Assembly (NCBI GenBank): GCA_004194705.1
Contig: SADC01001204.1
Location: 2,046,001 to 2,110,000 of the forward strand
Length of the DNA stretch: 64,000 nucleotides
From: Ditylenchus dipsaci
Lineage: Eukaryota; Nematoda; Chromadorea; Rhabditida; Anguinidae
Direction of reading: 5' to 3'
Shown: positions 42,533 through 52,900 of the stretch, one piece after another
Layout: each line of letters opens with the position of its first letter
How positions within the stretch are numbered: the first letter of the stretch is position 1
The notes under the pieces: model-generated
Database searches by the model: none
The model's input: the letters and a program-made list of their open reading frames with translations, nothing else
Told to the model about the DNA's origin: nothing
Position numbers and translations under genes: made by a program

Positions 42533-45049
42533 ATGTGCACTTTTTATAATAATTACTGAATAATAATTGCAAACAAAGAATCTGTTAAATAAATTGATAA
42601 AGCTAGATGTCACAAATACAGAATTTTAACAAATACCAAAAAAATTTAGACTTAAAACTCGTAATTAAAACTTACACTAGTCGAGGGCCGACTTTCTGTC
42701 TTAATTGTGTTTTTCTTATTTGGAAAATCTTTATTGATAATAAAAAATGTTTTTAAGAAAATGATAAAAAAAATCAACAAGAAAAAAGATAAATACATCT
42801 TAAAATAGTGCAGACCAATTTAAGATAGTATTTTGACATTTGATACAAAACAGAACGTATGCTGTCCGTATTTCCTTCACCGTATTTCCTCTAATTAGAC
42901 GACCCCTCGACTTTGAGGACCTCTATCTTAGCCTACACTGAATATTTCACAGAGCTGTTTTATGCCTTTCCTTAACTCCCATGAGCTTTACCGATTGGAC
43001 TTTTCAGATTTTAGTTAAGTACCAAAAATCTTAAATTTCAAATTTTCCGATTTTTGGGCATCCGCAAAATAAGGCGGCCGGCCGCCTCATTAAAAGAAAT
43101 ACGGCAACAAAGTTCTTAAATTAGGCTTAAAAGAAGCAATGGCCACTTGAAAGGTCTTGAATTACTCAGCTTACTTTGTAGTTTAAATATGGGTGCACTA
43201 AAAGTACGAAAGAGTCACAACTACGAGGTGTGTCAGAAAAAACTGCAGCATTTGAAAAAATGGTTTACGCAACCTCCTGCCTAACAGATTTCTGAACTTT
43301 TCCAAAATCTCGTCAGTTTACGATTTTTTCATCATTCTACTCTGAGTATATATTATCCTACCACTTGGTGAGTTTCAAAAAAAACTCTATGCTTAGAGAA
43401 CTTACACTCTTCACTTCCGCATTTCGTCTAATAAGCTACCCGGGTGGCTTTTTTCCATCATTCAAAAAGCTGAAAAAATTAAGGTCGAACTCGAGATTTC
43501 GGTGCTCAACAAAAATCTAAAAAGTGCAATCGCTAGAGCTCTTGGAAGTTAGGAATAATATAAGAAACAGCTCGGTAAAACATTTCACGTGAGCTGAGAT
43601 TGAGATCAACGGGGGACCAAGGCAAAAATGGGAACCGATTCTCCACTATTGCCGAAATACGGTATATCTGGATTCATTTTGAGTAGCAAAGACGGTGCGA
43701 ATATTATTTTCGGCGCTACTCGGTTTCACCCCTCCCAAAACAGCTACTCGGTTAAACCCATCCCAATAATTTTTAGGCTTAGCCCCTAGGCTTAGTCCTT
43801 AGGCTTTGGCTTAGGCTTTGGTACTTAGGTTACTAACTCCAAGTTTTTTCTCTCTCGAAACTATGCTTTTAGGTACCCTAAAAAATTATTGGGAGGGGTA
43901 AAACCGAGTAGCTTTTTTGGGAGCGGTAAAAACGAGTAGCGTCTCATTTTTCATGAAAAAGGTTGGATAGGAGGGCATGAAATAAGAGTTAAGTTCAAAA
44001 AGTTCTTTGGAAAAATTGATTTCAATAGTTTTTGCAAAACGCTGCAGTTTTTTTGATTCACCCAGTTAAGACAACTTTTTGTAATGTTGGGCTTTATTTT
44101 CGCCTAGGCATGTATCAGAATATTGGATATAAGACTATGGAATTATATGGACAATCATAAAATGAAAAAAAAAATATGTCAGTATTCAAGATTAGGATCA
44201 AAAAAAATTCAGACTCTACCATACTACAAGGTTTTTTTGCCGCAGTAGAATTTTTCTAATTCACTTAATGACATCTTTTTTTATTCGGCTTAAAATGAGT
44301 GAGTAAGTAAAATGAGTCTTAAGTTTTTTTATATACCGTATAACCTGTACCAATCTCCCATGGAGGATAAGTTTTTCAAACCCTGAAAATTTTTGAAATT
44401 GTTAATCAAAAATGACCTTAACTCTGAATTCCTAGTTAAAAAATGAGAGGTGGGGGATTAATAGAGGTTATACGATATATTATATTATTGTATTATTATC
44501 AAGATAATACACATGGCGCGGCAAATTCGCCGCCGGTTTTTATTTGGCCATAAATTTTTGAATTTTCATTCTTTTCACCAGATCTTTTTTTATTCGATAA
44601 AGGAGACCATAGGCAAGAGAATGATAATATGTAATTAAATATGTAATTTTTTAATCAATTTTTTTTTGCTGATTGCATGAATTTTAGTTAGTTTGCTCGT
44701 TTTTAGCAATCAAAACTTTAATCTTTACAAAAAGCCAAAGTCAAAGTTCGATTACTTTTTTTCGCTTTTTTATTGTTGAAATCTCATGGCACAGAACAGA
44801 ATCACAGAGATGAAAATGTTGGCTGAATTTCGGCTAACCTTCATGCTTTTCAGAAAAGTTCATCCAATTAAGAGGTAAATTGAATTTTAATTGCTAAAAA
44901 CAAGCAATAATAAAGAGAGAATTAGTGCAGACAGAGAAAAAAACTTGAAACAACAAAAATTAAAAAGTTATGGCCAAACCAAAACCGACGGCAATTTTGC
45001 GGCACCTGTATTATCAAAAGGAGGTCAATAATAACATTTCAGTGACAAT
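42533..45049. other. repeat-filled intergenic region
   Basis: No gene recognised. Holds a TA/CCGTATTTCC MITE (42880-43104), a CGAGGTGTGTC/CCCAG-ended element (43224-44065) with a TA/CCGCATTTC MITE (43417-43662) and a GCTACTCGG palindrome (about 43700-43945, with TAGGCTTAG words) inside, and a TA/CCGTATAACC MITE (44336-44474). Confidence 0.6.
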
Positions 45050-45236
45050 TTTCAAATGAAAATAGTCACTGAACGGCTAAAAGTGATTTTTTTTGAAAAA
45101 ATTGCCTTGACCCTCCCCCCTGTTGTTTTAAAACTCTGCTTATTGACGTTTTTAAAACAACAGGTGGGACCAAGGTAGTTTTTTCAAAAAAAATCTCTTT
45201 AGCCGTTCAGTGACTATTTTCATTTGAAAATAGTCA
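45050..45236. repeat. hairpin with CCTTG-CCC module
   Basis: TTCAAATGAAAATAGTCACTG, GCCTTGACCC, TGTTGTTTTAAAA on the left are mirrored on the right, ending CAGTGACTATTTTCATTTGAA. Adjacent to the mariner copy. Confidence 0.75.
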
Positions 45237-45292
45237 CCGAAACGTCCCTTTACCGTTTTTTATCAAAATTTAATACATGTCTTATTATCCTA

Positions 45293-46260
45293 ACGGGTGG
45301 TCAAAAAGTTCGGAATGGATTTTCAAATCCTCTTTTCTTATCACTTTTGTGGTCATATATTAACAAATTAGTACCGTTAGAAAGCACTGATTCTCCTCTT
45401 TCAAACGACATATCACAATTTTATTTCACTCGACAATATGACCACCATTTGCATCAATACATAAACGAAGGCGTTTGGAAAGTCGTCGATGGCTTTCTGG
45501 ATCATCTCTTGTGGAATCGCGTCCATTCTTTCAGCAGAGAAGCCTTCAGAGCAGCAATTGTTTTGTGGGCTTGAGCAGGCCTTGGATTGCAGATACGGCC
45601 AGACAAAGTAGTCCATCACAGTCAGATCGGGTGAATTTGGTGGCCAGTCACCCTTGATGGCAGCATTGTCGCTCCAGTGAGAGTCAACCTTGATGAAGTT
45701 GGGGAAGTGCTCTTCAATCCAGTTCTGACTTTCCACTGCTCGATGCGAAGGTGCTCCATCTTGCTGGAAAGTCCATTGGCCGTCCATATTTTCTTCAGTC
45801 CACGGGAGAACCTTGCTTTCGAGCATCTGACGATATTCTGGGCCATCAATCTTCACTCCATTCGGCACAAAGATAAGTGGAGACTTGGCATCGTAAGAAA
45901 CGCCTGCCCACACCATCACTTGCTACGGCTTCTGGGTGCGTTCAACGAATTTGAGCTCCGGAGCAATGGATTGTCTTCATTGGTTCCAGTTTCTTCAAAA
46001 CGCTTGATTGCTTTGGATACGTTTGACTGGGAGGTGTTGAGCATCCGCGAAATTTCATCACCTTGTAACCTTGCTCATGGAGTCGCACAATTCCAGCACG
46101 GAGATCAGCCATTTTCGATAACTTTTTGATAACGAATGATATACCATTCGAAAGAGGAGAATGAGGGCTACACAATCATATCAAAACATTCTAGATATGA
46201 CCACAAAAGTGATAAGAAAAGAGGATTTGAAAATCCATTCCGAAATTTTTGACCACCCGT
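45293..46260 (-). mobile_element. mariner/maT-like element, internally deleted
   Basis: 968 bp between TA sites (45291-45292, 46261-46262). Inverted ends run about 66 bp from ACGGGTGGTCAAAAA with few mismatches; a second matching block (ATTCTCCTCTTTC) follows inside. Confidence 0.9.
45413..46108 (-). pseudogene. mariner/maT-like transposase remnant
   Basis: IS630-Tc1-mariner superfamily. N-terminal part: MADLRAGIVRLHEQGY, then after a one-base shift DEISRMLNTSQSNVSKAIKR (helix-turn-helix). It then jumps directly to VMVWAGVSYDAKSP, so the middle with the first catalytic Asp is deleted. The rest keeps TFQQDGAPSHRA (second Asp) and PPNSPDLTVMDYFVW (third Asp). The span between these two Asp residues is longer than the usual 34-39, with an extra VDSHWSDNA-like segment. 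Not functional. Confidence 0.88.
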
Positions 46261-46455
46261 TACAATTAAAGTCATTTCGAACAAACCAGTAAATTATTAA
46301 TCAACACATTCCAAGGTCAAAACCTTAGGTTTACACTAGATCTAGTGGATCTACTACTAGATGATCCTGTGGCCACACTGAACTCACTTGCGTTATCAAT
46401 GATTGACACCTATTGTTTCTAAATCCTCCGCCAAAGCATCCAATAGGTCTACTGA

Positions 46456-46872
46456 CTACAGATATAGGCCGTCGACCGAATAAACAGCTGAAGCATAAGC
46501 ACCACCCACTAGTTGGGTCCTGCAGGGCAGAGAATCCTTTTGAGGTTTTTGTTGAGCTGTATTTGCAACCACATGGTGCTTAACACTCGCCATTCCACCA
46601 CCAATATGAGTGCTGGTGAATAATCTTGGATATTGCAGTGAGTAGTTTGTCTGATCAGGCTCAATATCCATAAATTCGCCAAGCGGTCGAAACCGGCGTT
46701 TAGGCTTAGCTTGTTCTCTAGCTAGACGAGCTGGGCAGAATGCCTCCATCAGATGGTTACGGCCACGACGATAGCCAATGCCTAAGGCACACACAATAAT
46801 GACCAACAGGAAGACTAGAAAAAATATTAGTAGCACAAAAGCCATTGGCATCAATAATTCTTCCGTATTTCT
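46456..46872 (-). CDS. single-pass membrane protein, terminal exon
   Basis: Starts after ATCCCGCAG acceptor and runs open to TAG. Sequence features: LLMPMAFVLLIFFLVFLLVI membrane helix, then a basic stop-transfer GYRRGRNH, then a soluble tail of about 105 residues (KPKRRFRPLGEF, DQTNYSLQYP). The preceding extracellular exons were not identified. The uninterrupted frame and clean helix argue it is real. No family recognised. Confidence 0.5.
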   Translation of the reverse strand, partial: RNTEELLMPMAFVLLIFFLVFLLVIIVCALGIGYRRGRNHLMEAFCPARLAREQAKPKRRFRPLGEFMDIEPDQTNYSLQYPRLFTSTHIGGGMASVKHHVVANTAQQKPQKDSLPCRTQLVGGAYASAVYSVDGLYL

Positions 46873-47399
46873 GCGGGATACAGTTATTGTAATATTATGG
46901 AGCATAGCGGAATTACTAATTTGTCTTTTCAGAATTCAACTTAGTTAAAAAAGTGGAAAGAAAAAGTAGAGCATCATGGTCAATATTTTGTTGAAAAATA
47001 GTAAAGATTATTGCAATTCTCAACTTTTTTGTTGCTTTAGAAGAGTTAGACAGCTGCTTTCTAGCTGTCAAAGCAAGAGAGTAGCTTGCGAATAGCCAGA
47101 AGAAAACTGCATTGGCACATTTTTGAGCGCTATTTCGAGTCGATTCTTTTTACATTTTTTTGGGTGCAATGCAAAGCTTTAAGTTAAATAACGGCTAAGA
47201 TGCACTTATCGGGTATGCTCAAAATTGGGTTTTTATCATTTCATTAAAACGACGAAAAAAATGTTTCAAGGTGTGGGAAGGTGCTTTATGAGTAAAAAAA
47301 TTTGACCCATGAGGGGGATACCATGGTTTTTCGTCGAACAAAATAAAGTTTTTTTTTAAATTGGTGCCATTTAGATTTTCAAAGGAAAAAAAAGGGCTG

Positions 47400-47500
47400 T
47401 GCGCACTCACTCCCCTTAGACATAATTCAAAGATAGACTCTTGGTCATAAAATGACATTTAGAGTCTTCTTTTTGCCACGGCCATCTTGAAAAACATGAT
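47400..47500. repeat. GCGCACTCAC repeat fragment
   Basis: CGCACTCACTCCCC, GACATAATTCAAAG and TTAGAGTCTTC parallel the copy near 37190-37300. The surrounding 46906-47517 shows no gene. Confidence 0.4.
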
Positions 47501-47517
47501 AAGAAATTTAAAGCATA

Positions 47518-47725
47518 CAGTCGACTCCTTCTATAACGGACATCCTGGGGACCGGTCTTAGATGTTTGTTATGGAGGGAGTTCGTTATAGAGTTATTTCG
47601 TTACAGAGTTATTGGAGCTCTTCATAGAGTCCAACCAAACCAAATCCAACCCAACCAAAATCAAAAATCTTTCGTTATAGAGGTAGCTCGTTACAGAGGG
47701 GGTACGTTATAGAGGGAGTCGACTG
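47518..47725. mobile_element. CAGTYRA-type MITE
   Basis: TA-CAGTCGACTCCTTCTATAACG and CGTTATAGAGGGAGTCGACTG-TA; GTTATAGAG words recur inside. Confidence 0.85.
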
Positions 47726-48093
47726 TACTGATATTACTTTTTTACATTTTTTGCCATAAAACTGGCCACAATATTTCCTTCCCCTCATAATACAGCCTCT
47801 ATTGCTTTCTGATTCAAAATTGGCAACGAGATAGAATACACAGCTGATTAAATTTACAATATTTATTTGTGAGAATTTTATCAAAACAGAGATTTTCCTT
47901 GCAAGCCAAGGTATTTTAAGTTTACTTTGTGATAAGATGAACATATATCGGGCACATTATCCTTGACAACACTTTATTGCAACAAGCCTATACCATTGAT
48001 TCCGAACTTATCTAGCACTGTCTTCCTGTGATCGCCTTAAATATCTGATTTATAATTGTGTTAAAAAAAGTTTCCCAACCTTATTCACCAACT

Positions 48094-48277
48094 CTATTTT
48101 TTCCCTGGCCATTGCAAAAGAAGCGATTTACTTTTAGCCTTCACCAGAACCACGTCCATTACCAAGTTGTACCGGAAAATGGCCGTGACTTCTGTTGGGT
48201 GTAGATTTGCCGTTGGTCGCCCGTTGATTGAAATGATGATGTCTCCCGCTTCAATTCGGTAGTAGTCGGCATCACTT
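48094..48277 (-). CDS. PDZ-like terminal exon, copy A
   Basis: After GTTTAG the frame reads SDADYYRIEAGDIIISINGR, PTANLHPTEVTAIFRYNL, VKAKSKSLLL and stops after WPGKK. GDIIISINGRP is the typical carboxyl part of a PDZ fold; the GLGF half would lie in an upstream exon not found. A paralogous copy lies at 58090-58285. Partner and role unknown. Confidence 0.5.
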
Positions 48278-48478
48278 CTAAACGTAAAAAATTGATTTTC
48301 TGTTGGCTTTTTCACAAAAGTTCAAAGGTATATATTCCTAAAAAAATGTTAAAAATCTTTACACACAATCTGTAAGAATGGACCACTTCTGCAGAAAAGT
48401 TAGCAATGACGTAGAAAGGGAAAACCTTTCTTTCATTCCTATCTTGTAGCATGAACTATGAGGAGCTCAAAACTACTA

Positions 48479-49373
48479 CAGTCCATTCTCGATTTAAGGA
48501 CACTCGATTTTCGTTCTCACCTTTTTTACCCCATTTTTAAAACTTTTCTGCCAGTTGTGTTTTGACAGTCTGGTCTCAAATATCGCGAGAATAACGATTT
48601 TGCCCATCGTTTTTCAGAAATTCAAAATTTTTTCCTTTAAACAGCAAAAAACTCGATTAAAGGACAGGATTTTTCAAAAATCCTGTCTTATACATAAAAA
48701 ATTAGTGCGCCACACAAAAATGGGGTTGCAGGTTCGATTCCCACATGGTGACATGCTATTTATTTTCCCTTGTTTGACCAGTTCTAGGGGTGATTCGGCT
48801 CGCTGATTCCGAATCTGACGTTAAAAAGTCTCCCATATATAAAAAGTCACCCATATAAATTTGAAAAAGTGGTTCCGTGGCGCAGTGCGTAAGCGTTTGC
48901 ATTTTTTGGCCCAAAATAATGTTGCAGGTTCGATCCCACGTGATGGCATGCTATTTATTTGGCTTGTTGAGGAGTGATTAGACTTTTTCGACGCCAGATT
49001 CGGAATCAGCGACCCAAATTACCCCTAGAAATGGTCAAAGAAGCCAAAATAAATGGCATGCCACCACGTGGGATCGAACCTGCAACACTATTTTGGGCCA
49101 AAAAAACGCAAACGCTTCCTGGAGGTCACCTTTTCAAACCTAAATGGCTTTCACGATCCCCCCCCCCTTAAATCGAGTTTTTGATTTTTAGAAGAAAAAG
49201 TTTCGAACTTTTGAATACGATCGGCAAAATCAAAATCCGTGCAATATTGGGACCAGATTGTCAAAACAGAACTGGCAAAGAATTTAAAATGTCGAGCTAA
49301 AAAAAGTGTCGGACACAAGGTGGGAACGAACTTTGGCCGGTCCCCTTAGTGTCCTTAAATCGAGAGTGGACTC
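48479..49373. mobile_element. CAGTYRA-type MITE with nested tRNA-like elements
   Basis: TA-CAGTCCATTCTCGATTTAAGG and CTTAAATCGAGAGTGGACT-C-TA. About 48700-49160 inside are inverted copies of the GGTTCGATCCCACGTG tRNA-like unit with the GATTCGGAATCAGCG core. Confidence 0.75.
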
Positions 49374-50217
49374 TAGACTCTTTTAAAATGATGTTATAAG
49401 GGCCAAAAAATAACCGTTTGAAGTTGATCGGTCACCGGGTGTCACTTTTTTGCAATACCCAACTTGAAATGTTGCAAGATTCAATTTTTTTAAATCAATA
49501 TCAAACTCATGATAGCTTATTTCACTCCTCATTGAAAGCGCTTCCTAACGTGCATAACGGGTTTTCAAAACTATTCAAAAATTTTGGAAAGCGGGCTAAA
49601 TTTTGAAAAGCTGTCATTTTGGGAAATCGTGAAATCAAGAAAGAAGCCAATTTCGACCGCGAATTTTATTGTATTTTGTAGCGCTTTTCCTGCGCTACAA
49701 AAAAAAAGAAGGCTGTGAAAATTTTAAAAAATTCATAGTTAGCTTTGGTCATACAAGCTCTTTTTGAAGTAACTATTGAATTGCCCAAAAGTTATCTGAC
49801 GTAAAACCTTTTTGCATTCAGAAGACTATCGATTCTGATACCAAATACGTCCTCAGCATGGTAGATTTGAATGTAAAAAAATTTTTAAAAAAAAATCCGT
49901 CTTGGCTAGGCACAGGTCCGTTTTTACAGATTGTGTATTTTAAATGTGAAAAGGTGTTTGAATTTAAATTCAAAAGTGAAATGTTGTATACAAAATCTGT
50001 CCCTAAAAATGCTTGAAACAACTTATTCGATCATTTTTGATAAGAAGAATAGGGGAAAATAGGGTAATTAGACAATCGTTTTTATAATGCTAACTTTGTT
50101 TGACCCGCACAATCAAAGTAGGAGAATGTGTTGGATGTATTTTCAATCCAAACGGAAAATCCTGAATGCATAGTATATTTTGTTTGTATAAAGTATCGAA
50201 AACGATAAAGACCTACT
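49374..50217. other. intergenic, nothing recognised
   Basis: AT-rich DNA without a recognised exon or clear repeat end. Confidence 0.35.
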
Positions 50218-50612
50218 TCACCATTTGGTCGTCTCAAATAAAGTTTTTGACGTTTGGGCGGTTGGGCAACGGCAAATGAGTGATTGGCTGATCATACGTT
50301 TGCGAGCTGCTTCCATCACTGCGTATTGCCTTTCAATCTCCGGCGCATTTAGGAGAGCATCTATCTCCCATTGGTAGCGTCCCATCTTTCCCAAACGACT
50401 CTGCTCTAAAAGATGTTGATTGACTAAGTTTTTGACGTTTGGGAGGTTGGGCAACGACAAATGAGTGATTGGCTGATCATACTGGTTGCGAGCTGCTTCC
50501 ATCACTGCGTATCGCCTTTCAATCTCCGGCCCAATTAGGAGAGCATCTATCTCCCGTTGGCGTCTTCCCATCTTTCTCAAACGACTCTGCTCTAAAAGTT
50601 GTTGATTGACTG
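50218..50612 (-). CDS. unrecognised gene family, copy 3 (last exon only, internally duplicated)
   Basis: Two tandem units of about 62 residues: VNQ-LLEQSRL-KMGR-Q-EID, then ALL--PEIER-YAVMEAAR. The first unit ends ITHLSLPNLPNVKNL; the second drifts out of frame after AAR. Matches the last exon of copies 1 and 2 (60824-61747 and 62790-63420). Upstream exons of this copy were not found. Confidence 0.5.
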
Positions 50613-50847
50613 GTCAAATGAAAATTCGGTCAATTGGCCGGTCAATAGACAGAAATTGACCGAAAAGCGGTTAATTATGAAAATGTTCATCTCAGTATCT
50701 TCCACTGTTTTTATTTCCGTTAAAGTTCAACCCCTCCTTAACCACTTAATAAAGTAAGCCACTAATTACGTAAGTCCAGCCGTGTTTGGTTGGTCTAACT
50801 CAACGATTAATTTAGGTACTATTGGAGGACGGCTATCGATTACCGAC

Positions 50848-51211
50848 GGTCAATGAATTTTTTTTTTCAAAATTTTTGATCAAAATCGTCAATTTTTAGG
50901 GCAAAAGATTCTGGAAAGTGACCCTGATACCAAAATCTCATCCTGAATCCGAATCCGTTGAGATCAGATCGAAATACTTTTTATAGACTGAGATATCCAC
51001 TAAAATAGGTGAATGGTGCCAAATTCCTGGTCTATCTACTCAAAATAGCTATATATCAGCCCATAAAAATTATTTTGATCTGATCTCAACGGATTCGGAT
51101 TCAAGATGAGATTTTGGTATTGGGGTCGACTTTCCAGAAACTTTTGTTCTGAAAATTGACGATTTTGATCAAAAATTTCAAAAAAAAATTCATTGACCGT
51201 CGGTAATCGAT
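50848..51211. mobile_element. long palindrome, CGATTACCGACGG ends
   Basis: CGATTACCGACGGTCAATGAA and TTCATTGACCGTCGGTAATCG; inner arms GATTTTGATC, CCAAAATCTCATC-TGAATCC mirrored. Sits inside another region of TTGACCGG/GACTGGTCAA repeats (50600-51330). Confidence 0.75.
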
Positions 51212-51607
51212 ATTTTACCCTATTTGAAGGGTTAACTGTTGGGGGAGTTGAATGTAGCGGAGTCTGCAAATAGCCGGTTACAGTTAACCAGTCAAACAAT
51301 ATTGTTTGACTGGTCAATTAACCATTGCCCAACCCTACTTTTATCGAAAGGTCCAAGAGGTTCAGGACTGAAAATCAAAAATTTTCGATTTTCGGGTGCT
51401 TAACCAAAATCTAAAATGCGGATGCGGTAGTGCTCGTGCGAGTTAAGAATGCACAAAAAAGTCGCAAATTCAAAAAGAGTAAATATGGTAAGCTAATCAA
51501 GGATATGCGAGGAAACTCTGCAGAACACTAAATGAGAGAGAGTTTGACTAGTCCAAAACTTTTAAACTAAAAGGGAAGGCTTGTTATATACAAAGAGAGC
51601 TTTTACA

Positions 51608-51793
51608 ATGGGCGCAGCAGGAAAAAAACAGAGTTCAATAAAGCAAATCGTCTTTGGTGTTGTTTGTGATAGTCTCTTTCTGCCATTGATTGTTCATCAA
51701 ATCATTTTGCCTATTGCTGAACCTATGCTGCGCCTAGTTTGTCTGTTTTCTATGATGCAATGCAAAAAGTGCTATTTTCGGTTAATGTTTTAG
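51608..51793 (+). CDS. small ORF, doubtful
   Basis: 62 codons from ATGGGCGCAGC; basic start (GKKQSSIKQ) and two hydrophobic runs, Cys-rich end. No splice context or family recognised; may be chance. Confidence 0.15.
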   Translation: MGAAGKKQSSIKQIVFGVVCDSLFLPLIVHQIILPIAEPMLRLVCLFSMMQCKKCYFRLMF

Positions 51794-52199
51794 ATTTCAA
51801 TACCGAATAACTATATAAAAACAAAATCACTATATTCCGAATCACTATCTCTATATAGTATTAGGCATGTGTCAGTGTGTAACGCTGTTTGGAACTTTTG
51901 TTCGTAACGCGATTTATCCCACTTTTTGTGGACACTTTGTAATGATCTTTGGTGTCATTCGATAGCGCTTTAATTGTAGGTGTAAGCATGCGTGTTCGTT
52001 TTGTCATATCAATCTACTGGACAAAAAAATAGGGCCGGAAGTTGGAGAAATGGATTTTCGGAATCCATATTTCGTCATTTTGAGAGTGGTGATTTAGTCG
52101 ATAAAATTTGGGGTCGAAGTGGCCGAACTCGCAAAAATTGTTCATATAGATCAATAGAGCAATGAATCTCTATATAGTATTTGGGTCGGCTGGTCACAC

Positions 52200-52775
52200 T
52201 TTTATGATTTACCAAATTTATTTACCAAATTTTGAGCCACTTTTATAAAAAAAGTCGGTGTTGATGTTTTATAATGGTGAAAACTAGAGAATCTGAGCTA
52301 CAAAATAAACTATTAATCTGTAAGGTTAGAAAGTGTAAAGGGTCGAACTGGCCCGGACAAGCTCTCAACTCAGTGGGTTTTAGGTGTACTTTTTCCTATT
52401 TTTTAACTTCAGACCCAATTCTGAGCCACTTTTATAGAGAAAGTCGGTGTTTATGTTTCATGATGGTGAAAACTGAAGAATCTCAGCTACAAATGAGTTA
52501 TTAACCAGTGATGTTAGAAGAGTGTAAGCTCTCGAACTGGTACGGACAAGCTCTCAAGTCAGTTGCTTTTTAGGTGGAGTTTTTCCTATTTTTAACTTCA
52601 GACACAATTTTGAGCCACTTTTATAGAGAAAGTCAGTGTTGATGTTTATAATGGTGAAACAAAAGAATTTCAGCTACAAAATGAGCTATTTAACAGTGGA
52701 TTTTGAAAAGTAAACGGGTTTGAAGTGGCCGGACAAGCTCAAAACTCAGTGGTTTCTCAGGTGTAGATTTAAGGT
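52200..52775 (+). repeat. tandem repeat, about three units of 178 bp
   Basis: Each unit contains TTTGAGCCACTTTTATA, AAGTCGGTGTTGATGTTT, ATGGTGAAA, CAGCTACAAA and GGACAAGCTCTCAA. Lies directly before the minisatellite. Confidence 0.8.
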
Positions 52776-52900
52776 AGATGTTCCGGTTTAAACCGAATTT
52801 TTGGCCAGTTTTTGCCGATTAATGTCGAATATCTCTGCGGAACCCTCAAGTTCATTATCTTGGCTTCCTTTTAAGCACAATCACGTATAATCGAAATGGA

